Positions 23,358 to 31,466 of a DNA stretch of 33,021 bases are shown here, in pieces. The notes under the pieces are model-generated. The model was not told the DNA's origin and made no database searches. It saw only the letters and a program-made list of their open reading frames with translations. The stretch comes from Rhodoferax sp. U11-2br (lineage in GTDB: Bacteria; Pseudomonadota; Gammaproteobacteria; Burkholderiales; Burkholderiaceae_C): assembly GCF_018619435.1 (NCBI RefSeq), contig NZ_JAHFZF010000042.1, positions 1 through 33,021 on the forward strand, given 5' to 3'. Numbering within the stretch: the first letter of the stretch is position 1; each line of letters opens with the position of its first letter. The position numbers and the translations under genes are program-made.

Positions 23358-25361
23358 GTGAAACTCCCGCCTGAAGACATCCACCAACGGCTGCTGGTTG
23401 CACGCCTGCCCAGCCCGCCGCAGACGCTGATGCGGCTGATGGTGTTGTGCCAGTCGGACGACGCGGGCATGGGGGAGTTGTCGGAGCTGATTGCCAGTGA
23501 TCCAGGCCTGTCAGCTAAGGTGTTGTCGGTGGCCCACAGCGCGGCCTATTACCGCAGCAGCGCCAAAACCCTGACCCTGCTGCAAGCCACCAGCACACTG
23601 GGCATGGCGCTGATCAAGGTGCTGGCGATCAGCGAGTCGGTGTTCCAGACCTTCCACTCTTTCCGGCAAACCACCAGCGCCGACCTGCGCCGGTTCTGGA
23701 AACACAGCCTGGGTGTGGCCGTGCTGGCACGTGCGCTGGCCGAGCGCCAGGACAGTGTCGGCGCCGAAGAAGCCTACCTGACCGGTTTGTTGCACGACGT
23801 GGGCCGCCTGGCACTGCTGGTGGCGGTGCCCGAGCGTTACAGCGCCCTGTTTGGTTTGCCCGACGACACCAGCCTGTGCAGTCAGGAGCAGCAGCTGCTT
23901 GGCACCACCCACGCCGAAGCAGGCGCCTGGTTGCTGACGCACTGGCACCTGAGCCAATCCATGGTGCACAGTGTGCTGGAGCACCACAACCCGCCCACCA
24001 GACTGGCAGACACCCGGCCACTCACGCGCCTGATCCACCTGGCCCACCTGCTCGAAGGCCTGCCACCAGAGCCCCCCGAGGAGCCCCCAGCCTGGGCCAG
24101 TGAACACGGCCTGACACCCCAAGACATCAGTGAGTTGTTGCAAACAGCAGCCACCCAGGTGGCGCAGATTGCCCGCGACCTGGGGGTGGACATCTCGGAC
24201 GCCGGTGAGCCCAGCGCCGCCAGCCTGGCCGTCACCCGGCCCCAGCCACTCGACGCCGACCAAAACGCGCTAGCGCGCGATGTGCTGGACCGCAGCGTGC
24301 TCAACGAAATGGCCATGACGCTGATCAACCTGACCAGCACCAATGCCGCACTCACCTCGATGCGCCAACACGCCAGCGCCCTGCTGCAGCTCGAAGACGC
24401 GATGGTGATGCTCACACGTGACAACCAGCAGACGCTGGTGCCGGTATCGATGAATGAGCGCCACCTGGCTGCCACACCGCTGGCGTTCGAGGTGGCGAAT
24501 GACCCGTCGATGACGCACTGCATGGCGCAGCGCAAGGTGGTGTTTTCCAAACGCCAGGGCCTGTCGCCGAGCGTCCTGCTCGAAGTCATGGACACCAACG
24601 AAGTGGTGCTGCTGCCCTTGCTGACCGCCCAGCAGTGCCTGGGCGTGCTGGCAGCCAGCGTGCCGCCCGAGCTAAGCCAGCACCTCAGAAGCCAGCTGCC
24701 GACCTTGCAGGCCTTTGGCGTCTATGCCGGGCTGGCCCTGTCGCGCCGGCGCCTGGCCGACAAAAACCGCTCCGGCCAGACCCTGTCGGCCAAAGAAGCG
24801 CAAAACCTCGAACTCAAACGGGTGGTCCAGGCGGTTGACCTGCTGGTTGATGCCTTGTTCAAGACGCCGCAGCCGGCCGCCATGGTGCCGGTTGACCTGA
24901 GCCTGGCCGTGCGTGACACGGTGCAACTGCTGCAACACCGCCAGCTCATCCCCGGCAACATCGAGGTCAGTGCCGAGATGCCCAACCGCGCCGCCTGGGT
25001 GCAGGGTTCACCCGGAAAAATCAAGCAGATCCTGCTGATTCTGATCAAAAACGCCTGTGAAACCATGCCCGATGGCGGGCAGATCATGGTCAACGGCGGT
25101 GGACTGGTACAACGTGATGGGGGTGTCTACACCGTGCTCACGGTGGCAGACAGCGCCGCCAGCACCAAGGAAGCGATCCAGGCCCAGCTGTATGACAACG
25201 CCCCGGAGGCCACACACAGCAACCGTGGCCAGCCGGCGTTCGGCCTGGCCACGGTGAACCAGCTGCTCGAACGCATGGCCGGGCACATCAAGTTCAGCAC
25301 CGGCCCCGGCGGCACCCGCTTCGACGTCCTGCTACCCTGCCCGCGCAACCCGACGGTGTAA
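23358..25361 (+). CDS. HDOD-GAF protein with degenerate kinase domain
   Basis: This 667-residue protein is colinear with the protein at 18804: HDOD (about 7-215, LLHDVGRLALL with H146-D147), a GAF-like region (about 320-465) and a kinase-like C-terminus (about 480-660). The two share long segments such as RLLVARLP and ISESVFQTF. The kinase end is degenerate. The phosphoacceptor box is gone (the aligned stretch is NLELKRVVQAVDLLV, with no His), and the G1 box reads VADSAAS instead of DNGPGLP. The N box is kept (LIKNACETM, N565). It probably cannot phosphorylate itself and may act as a regulator of the neighbouring kinase. The start is a GTG at 23358. It is a likely tandem duplicate. Confidence 0.88.
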   Translation: MKLPPEDIHQRLLVARLPSPPQTLMRLMVLCQSDDAGMGELSELIASDPGLSAKVLSVAHSAAYYRSSAKTLTLLQATSTLGMALIKVLAISESVFQTFHSFRQTTSADLRRFWKHSLGVAVLARALAERQDSVGAEEAYLTGLLHDVGRLALLVAVPERYSALFGLPDDTSLCSQEQQLLGTTHAEAGAWLLTHWHLSQSMVHSVLEHHNPPTRLADTRPLTRLIHLAHLLEGLPPEPPEEPPAWASEHGLTPQDISELLQTAATQVAQIARDLGVDISDAGEPSAASLAVTRPQPLDADQNALARDVLDRSVLNEMAMTLINLTSTNAALTSMRQHASALLQLEDAMVMLTRDNQQTLVPVSMNERHLAATPLAFEVANDPSMTHCMAQRKVVFSKRQGLSPSVLLEVMDTNEVVLLPLLTAQQCLGVLAASVPPELSQHLRSQLPTLQAFGVYAGLALSRRRLADKNRSGQTLSAKEAQNLELKRVVQAVDLLVDALFKTPQPAAMVPVDLSLAVRDTVQLLQHRQLIPGNIEVSAEMPNRAAWVQGSPGKIKQILLILIKNACETMPDGGQIMVNGGGLVQRDGGVYTVLTVADSAASTKEAIQAQLYDNAPEATHSNRGQPAFGLATVNQLLERMAGHIKFSTGPGGTRFDVLLPCPRNPTV

Positions 25362-25367
25362 GCGCTG

Positions 25368-25871
25368 TCAGTCGGGGCGCAGCATCTCCAGGTGCGGTAT
25401 GCCATCTTCCAGGTAGTGGGTGCCGGTGTCGACAAAACCGTGCTGGGCATAAAAGTGCGTGAGTTGCAGCTGGGCGCCGATGCGAATGGGCTGCGGTCCC
25501 CAGACCTGGCTGATGGCCGCAATCGCCTGGGTGATCAGGGCGTGGCCCAAACCGCCACCACGCGCGCTCTGGCGTGTCAGCACCCGCCCAAAACTAGCCT
25601 CGGGAAATTTCACCCCGGCTTCAAAACAGCGCGCATAGGCCTGCAACTCACCGTGTTGCACCCCCAGCAGATGCATCGCCTGCCGGTCAGCACCGTCCAT
25701 GTCCTGGAACAGGCATTGCTGCTCCACCACAAACACCTCGCTGCGCAGGCGCAGCACCTCGTACAACTCGTACACGCGTAAATCGTCAAAAGCCAGCAAA
25801 CGCCATACTGGCGCAGCGTCCTCACCCTGCTTGCCAGCGGCCGAGCCAATCGACCAGAGTTTGAATGTCAC
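25368..25871 (-). CDS. ElaA-type GNAT acetyltransferase
   Basis: This 167-residue GNAT N-acetyltransferase is similar to ElaA. Family hallmarks are LYEVLRLRSEVFVVEQQCLFQDMDG in residues 35-60, a GRVLTRQSARGGGLGHALI acetyl-CoA loop near 95-113, and the C-terminal FYAQHGFVDTGTHYLEDGIPHLEM. ElaA transfers acetyl groups; its physiological substrate is not established. The start is a GTG at 25871 with a strong AGGAGG seven bases upstream. It converges on the HDOD gene at 23358, with six bases between the stops. The first 20 residues (to GEDAAPVW) are longer than in typical ElaA. Confidence 0.88.
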   Translation of the reverse strand: MTFKLWSIGSAAGKQGEDAAPVWRLLAFDDLRVYELYEVLRLRSEVFVVEQQCLFQDMDGADRQAMHLLGVQHGELQAYARCFEAGVKFPEASFGRVLTRQSARGGGLGHALITQAIAAISQVWGPQPIRIGAQLQLTHFYAQHGFVDTGTHYLEDGIPHLEMLRPD

Positions 25872-25943
25872 AGCACAACCTCCTGTGTGCGCGCATCAGC
25901 GTCGCGCCAAAAAACGACCAAAACAAAATCAGCAATGACTTCT

Positions 25944-25998
25944 AAATACATAGCTATACGCCCTTATTCCAAAAGGGCTAGAGGCCAATTTTTCATAT
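25944..25998 (+). repeat. Dispersed palindromic element, copy 5 (intergenic, best preserved)
   Basis: The plus strand reads AAATACATAGCTATACGCCCTT, a 7-base loop, then AAGGGCTAGAGGCCAATTTTT. The inner arms GCCCTT and AAGGGC pair perfectly. It lies between the acetyltransferase and thioesterase genes, both on the minus strand. Confidence 0.82.
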
Positions 25999-26001
25999 AG
26001 A

Positions 26002-26460
26002 TCAGGCATCCGACTGGGCCAAGGCGCTGTTGAAACCATGCACACTTTTGCTGCCCACTGGCAAACGTTTGAGGTATTTGAAAGTGCCGGTGGCATGGGC
26101 GCAGGCCTGGCCGTGTGCGTCATACACCGTGGCCTCGGTGAAGGCCAGGGTGGCGGTGTGGTGTTTGAGGGTACCGCGTGCTGTCAAAGGCCCTTGTGAG
26201 GGCCGCATGAAGCTGGTTTTCATCTCCACCGTGACCACACCGGTGCGCCCGGGTGCGGCGCGCGCCGCCATCGCCATGGTGACGTCCAGCAGCGTCATCA
26301 CCACACCACCGTGGGTTACCTGGTAAGAGTTCAGGTGCTCGGGCTGCGGTGTGAGGCCCACCTCGGACTGGCCGTCGGCAAACACCGTGAGCACAAACCC
26401 CAGGTGGCGAACAAACGGGATATCGACGCCAAAGTCGGTGCTGGGCAGGGACAGGGTCAT
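26002..26460 (-). CDS. PaaI-type hotdog thioesterase
   Basis: This 152-residue hotdog-fold thioesterase of the PaaI/YdiI type hydrolyses acyl-CoA or aryl-CoA. The signature HLNSYQVTHGGVVMTLLDVTMAMAA covers residues about 43-67, with the HGG and downstream Asp of the family. Later segments VVTVEMKTSFMRP and ACAHATGTFKYLKR are typical. ATG 26460 is chosen because it overlaps the stop of the SDR gene (ATGA) and the family sequence starts here. The pairing with an SDR points to fatty acyl or aromatic acyl metabolism; the exact substrate is unknown. Confidence 0.9.
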   Translation of the reverse strand: MTLSLPSTDFGVDIPFVRHLGFVLTVFADGQSEVGLTPQPEHLNSYQVTHGGVVMTLLDVTMAMAARAAPGRTGVVTVEMKTSFMRPSQGPLTARGTLKHHTATLAFTEATVYDAHGQACAHATGTFKYLKRLPVGSKSVHGFNSALAQSDA

Positions 26461-27254
26461 GCGGCAGACCCTCGCATGTAGGCGCTGGTGCCACCGTCCA
26501 CCACCAGGCACTGGCCGGTGATGTGTTTGCCCGCAGCAGACGCCAGCAACAGTGTCACGCCTTTGAGGTCTTCGTCGTCCCCCAGGCGGCGCAGCGGCGC
26601 GCTGGCGGCCAGTCGCTCCTCACCCAGCAGTACCAGGGTGTCGGCGGTCATCTGGCTCGGGAACAAACCCGGGCAGATGGCGTTGACATTGATGCCGTAA
26701 CGACCCCACTCGCAGGCCAGCGTGCGGGTGAAGCTGATCACCGCGCCTTTGGAGGTGTTGTAGGCCAGGCTGCTCATGCCCGGCGGGTTGCCACCCAGCC
26801 CGGCAATCGAGGCCACATTGATGATCCGCCCACCCCGCGCGAGCATGCTTTGCTGGCCCAGCAACTGGCTCAGCACAAACATGCCGCGCACATTGAGGGC
26901 CATCACCTCGTCCCAGGCTGGCAGCGGGTGGTCTTGCGCCGGAGCGCCCCAGGTGGCACCGGCGTTGTTGACCAGGATGTCCACATCCCCCATGCGTTGC
27001 AGCGTCTCGGACACCAGCTTGTGGATGTCGGCCTCCTGCGCGCAATCGGCCACCACCCAGCGTGCGTCGATGCCAGCGGCTTGTAACTCGGCGCAGGCGG
27101 TTTCCAGGGCGTCGGGATGGCGTGCACACAGCATCAGCCGTGCGCCCGCTTCACCCAGCGCGTGGGCCATTTGTAAACCCAGGCCGCGCGAGCCGCCAGT
27201 GACCAGAGCGGTTTTGCCGCTCAGGTCAAAAAGTTGTTGGATGGTGCGTGGCAT
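26457..27254 (-). CDS. Short-chain dehydrogenase/reductase
   Basis: This 265-residue classical SDR has the cofactor motif TGGSRGLG (residues 19-26), NNAG near residues 95-98, a catalytic Ser in VASIAG and YNTSK (YxxxK) near residues 161-165. The family resembles gluconate 5-dehydrogenase and RhlG-like SDRs, which act on keto groups of sugars, acyl chains or steroids; the substrate is not fixed by sequence. The presence of ARHPD after the second strand (LMLCAR) suggests NADP(H) preference. ATG 27254 has AAGGA eight bases upstream. It is translationally coupled to the downstream thioesterase (ATGA). Confidence 0.92.
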   Translation of the reverse strand: MPRTIQQLFDLSGKTALVTGGSRGLGLQMAHALGEAGARLMLCARHPDALETACAELQAAGIDARWVVADCAQEADIHKLVSETLQRMGDVDILVNNAGATWGAPAQDHPLPAWDEVMALNVRGMFVLSQLLGQQSMLARGGRIINVASIAGLGGNPPGMSSLAYNTSKGAVISFTRTLACEWGRYGINVNAICPGLFPSQMTADTLVLLGEERLAASAPLRRLGDDEDLKGVTLLLASAAGKHITGQCLVVDGGTSAYMRGSAA

Positions 27255-27494
27255 GGTTTGTCCTTGTTGGGACCCATTTTGCAGGAAATTCGGCGGCCTT
27301 CGCGCCGCCGTGACACCCGCCGCATGGTTGGCATGGGTGCCCACAGCGTGATTGTTCGGCAACACACAGACAGGTCCGCCGCGCCATGCCACAGTCGTCC
27401 TCCAGGTTGGCGCACCGGAGACGTTGCGCGAGCATCGCTGCTGAATGTGACCCCACTGCCCGCCCCTTCTTTTGACATCCACAGAGATCACCAC

Positions 27495-27965
27495 ATGAAC
27501 ATCCCATCGTTTTTAGCTTTGTCGCTGGCTTTGGCCATCGGCAGCAGCGCCCTGGCGCAGGGCCACAGCCCGCAGCCACGCGCTCCGCAAAATCAACCGA
27601 ACTGCCGCAATACACCGGACAACTGCGCGGGCCCGGCCCAGCGCCAGATGCCCCATCAGAAAAGCCAGCGCTCCCAGCAGCCACCGGGGCAGGCGCGCCA
27701 CAACGAGTTTGACCGTGCACCGCCCCACCCTATGCCGCAGCACCAGGCGCAGCCAAACCAGCGCGGCGCCGGGCCCAACCACGCGTTCCACCGGGGCGCT
27801 CGGCTGCCCGCCGAGTACCGCAGCCGCCAGTATGTGGTGAACGACTGGCGTGGCCACCAGCTGTCGGCCCCGCCACGCGGCTACCATTGGGTACAAAGCG
27901 GCGGCGACTACCTGCTGGTAGCGATCAGCACCGGCGTCATCCTGCAAATCCTGTTGAACAACTGA
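27495..27965 (+). CDS. RcnB-family periplasmic protein
   Basis: This 156-residue secreted protein has a signal peptide (residues 1-21, cleavage expected after SSALA), a long Pro/Gln/His-rich linker (22-100) and a C-terminal RcnB-like domain (about 100-156) with LPAEYRSRQYVVNDWRGHQL and APPRGYHWVQSGGDYLLVAI. RcnB in E. coli affects nickel and cobalt homeostasis. Here the protein has many His residues and two Cys in the linker, which would fit metal binding, but the role is not proven. ATG 27495 is chosen as the start because the signal peptide begins there. The DUF3096 gene starts five bases after the stop. Confidence 0.85.
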   Translation: MNIPSFLALSLALAIGSSALAQGHSPQPRAPQNQPNCRNTPDNCAGPAQRQMPHQKSQRSQQPPGQARHNEFDRAPPHPMPQHQAQPNQRGAGPNHAFHRGARLPAEYRSRQYVVNDWRGHQLSAPPRGYHWVQSGGDYLLVAISTGVILQILLNN

Positions 27966-27969
27966 ACCC

Positions 27970-28125
27970 ATGAACATCCACCTGAGCCTCACCCCCCTGA
28001 TTTCGCTGCTGGCCGGCATCCTGATCCTGATCATGCCCCGGCTGCTGAACACCATCGTGGCGGTCTACCTGATTGCGATTGGCCTGATTGGGCTGTTTGG
28101 TGCGGGCGGCTTGCGCCTGGGCTAA
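27970..28125 (+). CDS. DUF3096 small membrane protein
   Basis: This 51-residue inner membrane protein is almost entirely hydrophobic, with two helices (about residues 8-22 and 28-46) separated by PRLLN. The pattern SLLAGILILIMPRLLN and YLIAIGLIGL is typical of DUF3096 proteins. The gene sits five bases after the RcnB-like gene and is probably cotranscribed with it. It converges on the DUF1345 gene, leaving a five-base gap. Function of the family is unknown. Confidence 0.85.
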   Translation: MNIHLSLTPLISLLAGILILIMPRLLNTIVAVYLIAIGLIGLFGAGGLRLG

Positions 28126-28130
28126 AGCGG

Positions 28131-28823
28131 TCAAAAGAGGCTTGAGGCGATGTTGATCGTCAAGGCCAGCAAGGTGGTGTTGAAGAAAAACGCCAGCACA
28201 CAGTGCAGGGTGCCGGTGCGGCGCATGCTGCGGCTGGTGAAGCTCACATCCGCTGTTTGTGCCGAGGTGCCAATCACGATGGCAAAGTACACAAAGTCGG
28301 CATAGTCCGGTGCGTGGGTGCCCGGAAAGTCCAGCCCGCCCGGCGCACCCCGGGCCACCGACACATAAAAATCGTGCGCGTAGTGCAGCGCAAACGCCAC
28401 CTGGGTGAAGGCCCAGGAGCTGGCCAGCGTCAGGGTGGCCAGCAGCACATGGCTGCGCCGCAGCTCACCAGTGAGCTCCTTGACCATCGAGAGTTCGGCG
28501 ACGATGGCCCAGACACACATCAGCGCCGCCCCCACCACCAGTAACAAGACCAGAAACTTGCCATCGTCCTGCGACACCGCGCGGCTACGCATGCGCTCGT
28601 GGGTGGACCCGAACATCATCCAGGCCGCCAGCAACAGGTACACCAGCGCGCCCACGTTCCAGCCGATGATGGCGCGTGTCACCCAGGGCTGCACCGTGGC
28701 CTGCGGAATCACCGCGGCGGTGAACACCCCCGCAGCCAGACAGCCCCACAAGCGCGGGCGTGAGCGCAACACCCGCAACACATAAGCGGATTCACCACCC
28801 GGCGTCTCTGGCGAGCTGGTCAT
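28131..28823 (-). CDS. DUF1345 membrane protein (first of two)
   Basis: This 230-residue multi-pass membrane protein belongs to the DUF1345 family, which has about five membrane segments. Family elements are WVTRAIIGWNVGALVYLLLA, AFTQVAFALHYAHDFY, DYADFVYFAIVIGTSAQTADV and VLAFFFNTTLLALTINIASSLF. Function is unknown. It lies eight bases downstream of a second DUF1345 gene, its probable tandem paralog. This copy keeps the conserved family core. Confidence 0.9.
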   Translation of the reverse strand: MTSSPETPGGESAYVLRVLRSRPRLWGCLAAGVFTAAVIPQATVQPWVTRAIIGWNVGALVYLLLAAWMMFGSTHERMRSRAVSQDDGKFLVLLLVVGAALMCVWAIVAELSMVKELTGELRRSHVLLATLTLASSWAFTQVAFALHYAHDFYVSVARGAPGGLDFPGTHAPDYADFVYFAIVIGTSAQTADVSFTSRSMRRTGTLHCVLAFFFNTTLLALTINIASSLF

Positions 28824-28831
28824 AAACGCGG

Positions 28832-29524
28832 CTACAACAGCCCGCTGACCAGGTTGACCAGCAACACCAACAGCATCAGGTTGAACAACACCGCCAGCCC
28901 GCGCTGCACCCAGAGCACACGGGCCAGCTCAGGGCTGCTGATGTTGGCCTGCGCGCTGCGGCCCACGGTACCCAGCGCCACCGCCAGGCCCAGAAAGCGC
29001 CGGTAGTCACACACGCGCTCCTCGGACCAGCGCAACACCGCAGGGCTGGCCTGCACCTGCGCATAAAAAAAGGCCTGCGCATAGTGCAGCGCACAACTGA
29101 CCTGGGTCACCGCCCAGGCGCTGACCAGCGTCAGACCGGCCAGCACCGTGTGGGCCAGCCGCTGCGCTGCTGGCAGCTCCCGGGCCAGGGCCAGCTGAGC
29201 CACCACTGTGCCCAGGCACAACAGCACCGCCGCCACCACCAACCCCAACACGATCTGCCTGCCGTCTTGCTGCAGCACCGCCAGCACCCGCACACTGGTG
29301 CGCGGTTTGCCAAAAATCTGCCAGGCCGCGCCCAACAAAAACACCGCCGCTCCGGCGTTCCAGCCCAAAATGGCCTTGGCCACCCAGGCTTGCACCTCTG
29401 CTGCGGGCACGATCCAGGCCACCACAGCACCGACCAGCCAGGCGCCCCAAAACACCGGGCGCGCCAACACCACGCGCAGCACATAAGGCACCGAGCTGAA
29501 CGACAGGTTCGAGGTATCGCTCAT
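28832..29524 (-). CDS. DUF1345 membrane protein (second of two, diverged)
   Basis: This 230-residue protein is colinear with the DUF1345 protein at 28131-28823 and has the same length. The shared pattern includes YVLRVVLARP, WVAKAILGWNAGAAVFLL, AVTQVSCALHYAQAFF and LFNLMLLVLLVNLVSGLL. It has lost typical family residues in the third part: CDYRRFLGLAVALGTVGRSAQ replaces DYADFVYFAIVIGTSAQ. ATG 29524 is chosen because it overlaps the stop of the Dabb gene (ATGA). The function is unknown; the divergence suggests specialisation after tandem duplication. Confidence 0.88.
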   Translation of the reverse strand: MSDTSNLSFSSVPYVLRVVLARPVFWGAWLVGAVVAWIVPAAEVQAWVAKAILGWNAGAAVFLLGAAWQIFGKPRTSVRVLAVLQQDGRQIVLGLVVAAVLLCLGTVVAQLALARELPAAQRLAHTVLAGLTLVSAWAVTQVSCALHYAQAFFYAQVQASPAVLRWSEERVCDYRRFLGLAVALGTVGRSAQANISSPELARVLWVQRGLAVLFNLMLLVLLVNLVSGLL

Positions 29525-29832
29525 GGTGCAGGATAGGTGTAGTCCATACACTGGCGCTCCAGGCGGATGGCGCCGATGAAGGGCTTGATGGCGACATGAT
29601 CCGGGTGATTCTGGTAGGCCGCCAGCGCCTGCGCATCTTCAAACTGCGAGTAAAGCACCAGGTCATAGGTGCACTCATGGCCCGGCTGGGCCGTGGCCAC
29701 CTCAAAGCGGTGGGTGCCAGGCACCAGTTCGGCGCAGGATTCGAGCAGCGCCTTGGCGCGCGCCAGGTTGGTGGCCTTGTCCGCGCCCTCGGCGTGGTCC
29801 TTGAGTTTCCAGAAAACGATGTGTGTCAGCAT
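29521..29832 (-). CDS. Dabb (stress-responsive alpha/beta barrel) protein
   Basis: This 103-residue protein of the Dabb family is a small dimeric ferredoxin-like barrel. Visible pattern: MLTHIVFWKLKD at the start, a helix with ARAKALLESCAELVPG, and the conserved YDLVLYSQFEDAQALAAYQNHPDHVAI. Most members have no known reaction. ATG 29832 fits the family start. The gene overlaps the downstream DUF1345 gene (ATGA) and follows the PAP2 gene by about 50 bases; a GC-rich GGCGCC-CCT-GGCGCC hairpin lies in that gap. Confidence 0.88.
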   Translation of the reverse strand: MLTHIVFWKLKDHAEGADKATNLARAKALLESCAELVPGTHRFEVATAQPGHECTYDLVLYSQFEDAQALAAYQNHPDHVAIKPFIGAIRLERQCMDYTYPAP

Positions 29833-29883
29833 ACAAATGATGATAAGTCCATAAAACGGCGCCCCTGGCGCCACAGATCTTGC

Positions 29884-30564
29884 TCAGCCCGGCACCGTGG
29901 CTTGAGGCTGCGGTGTCGGTGGCAGCGGGCGCAGCTCCCGCGTCAGATCATGCCGGGTGTAGGGCTGCGTACGCCCGGACAGCAGCAAAGCCAGCCGGGT
30001 CACCATCCAATGGGTTGGCGCGGGTGGCGCCAGCACCGGCGCCAACACCATCCAGACCGCCAGCAGCGTCGGCACATACAGATGCCAGCGTGCACTTTGC
30101 AGAACGGGTCGGGACATGGCCAACAGCGTCACCCCACTGCCCAGCAGCCAGCCCAGCACCACCTCAGACACCGAATGGGCATTCACCATCACGCGCGACA
30201 GCGCCACCCCAGCGGCCAGCACCAGGCCAAAACCCAGCGCCGACCTGTGCCAGCGCGATGAACGCCGGGCCACGAGCGTGACCAGCAACAGTGGGTAAAT
30301 CGCCGCCGAGAACATGGCGTGGCCCGAAAAGCCGGTGAAGTTCCAGCTGGCCACCCCCACACCCCAGCCGATGAACGCCAGCTTGGAGGCGGCGTTCAAC
30401 AGCGTGACCAGCGCCAGCCAGAACAACCACCTGTAGGCCAAAACCCGCGTGGCCTGCGAGCGCAACAAGGCCAGGCACACCCACAACGCCGCTGGCAACA
30501 AGGTTTGCACCTCACCAAAACGGGTGATCACATGCCAGTAGATGGGGAAAACGGTCTCAGACAT
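29884..30564 (-). CDS. PAP2-family membrane phosphatase
   Basis: This 226-residue membrane protein has about six hydrophobic segments. It shows a divergent type 2 phosphatidic acid phosphatase signature: KLAFIGWGVG, FSGHAMFSAA (PSGH motif with Phe for Pro) and SRVMVNAHSVSEVVLGW (SR-x5-H-x3-E, Glu in place of the common Asp). This variant, with GFSGHAM, recurs among PAP2 proteins of Burkholderiales, in my recollection. It probably removes phosphate from a lipid substrate at the membrane. ATG 30564 is preferred over a start six codons upstream; neither has a clear ribosome site. The last 20 residues are Pro-rich. Confidence 0.86.
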   Translation of the reverse strand: MSETVFPIYWHVITRFGEVQTLLPAALWVCLALLRSQATRVLAYRWLFWLALVTLLNAASKLAFIGWGVGVASWNFTGFSGHAMFSAAIYPLLLVTLVARRSSRWHRSALGFGLVLAAGVALSRVMVNAHSVSEVVLGWLLGSGVTLLAMSRPVLQSARWHLYVPTLLAVWMVLAPVLAPPAPTHWMVTRLALLLSGRTQPYTRHDLTRELRPLPPTPQPQATVPG

Positions 30565-30765
30565 TGTGGGCGCGCGCCGCAATGGTGACCGGCCTGTTCC
30601 GTTGGCATGACATCAATTGCAGCGGTGGCAAGTACTTGGGGGGGAGGGTCATCATTGGCTCTTTGGGTGGGGCATGTTTTTTGCCAGTCATCACGTGAGC
30701 ATATAGAAAAATTTACCAAGTTTGGTCGCAGTGCCAACCCAAACTCAGACAGTGTCCCACCTGCC

Positions 30766-31461
30766 TCACAGCGCCAGCCACTCCCGGCACACGACCTCGT
30801 TGGCCAGCAGCGCGGCAGGGCTGCCCTCAAACACCACCCGGCCCTGGCCCATGACCAGGCAGCGGTTGGACACCTGCAGCGCGATGCTGAGTTTTTGTTC
30901 GATCAGCAGCACCGACACCCCGCGCGCTTTGAGGGTGCCCAGGAACGTGGCCACCTGCGCCACCAGCTGCGGCGCCAGGCCCTCGGTGGGCTCATCGATC
31001 AGGATCAGCTCGGGGTTGCCCATCAGGGTGCGGCACAGGGTCAGCATCTGCTGCTCACCCCCCGACAAAACACCGGCCTTGACATGGGCGCGCTGCTGCA
31101 GCTGCGGGAACAGCTCGAACATGCCGTCGAGCGACCAGCCGCCGCCCTGGCGCCCAGGTTTCTGGCCCAGCAGCAGGTTTTGGGTGACCGTCAGGTCGGG
31201 GAACACATCACGGCTCTCAGGCACATACCCCAGGCCAGCGCGGGCAATCTCAAAGGTGGTGCGGCCCAGCAGCTGCTGGCCACGCCACGCCACACTGCCT
31301 TGGGCGGGCACCAAGCCGATGATGGTTTTGGCCAGCGTCGAGCGGCCCGAACCATTGCGCCCGAGCAGCGCCACCAGCTCGCCCGCACCCACTTGCAAAG
31401 ACACGTCTTGCAACACACGGCTGTTGCCATATCCGGCGCTCAGGTTCTGGATCTGCAGCAT
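30766..31461 (-). CDS. livF: Branched-chain amino acid type ABC transporter, ATPase LivF
   Basis: This 231-residue ABC ATPase of the LivF type has a Walker A at residues 34-42 (GRNGSGRST), the LSGGEQQML signature and a Walker B (ELILIDEPTEG). The Walker A lysine is Arg (R40). From memory, LivF proteins of Comamonadaceae often read GRNGSGRST, so this may be a lineage feature rather than a defect. The protein would energise uptake with LivG, bound to LivM and LivH. It lies five bases after livG. The 201 bases between its stop and the PAP2 start contain nothing I could identify. Confidence 0.93.
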   Translation of the reverse strand: MLQIQNLSAGYGNSRVLQDVSLQVGAGELVALLGRNGSGRSTLAKTIIGLVPAQGSVAWRGQQLLGRTTFEIARAGLGYVPESRDVFPDLTVTQNLLLGQKPGRQGGGWSLDGMFELFPQLQQRAHVKAGVLSGGEQQMLTLCRTLMGNPELILIDEPTEGLAPQLVAQVATFLGTLKARGVSVLLIEQKLSIALQVSNRCLVMGQGRVVFEGSPAALLANEVVCREWLAL

Positions 31462-31466
31462 CTGAG

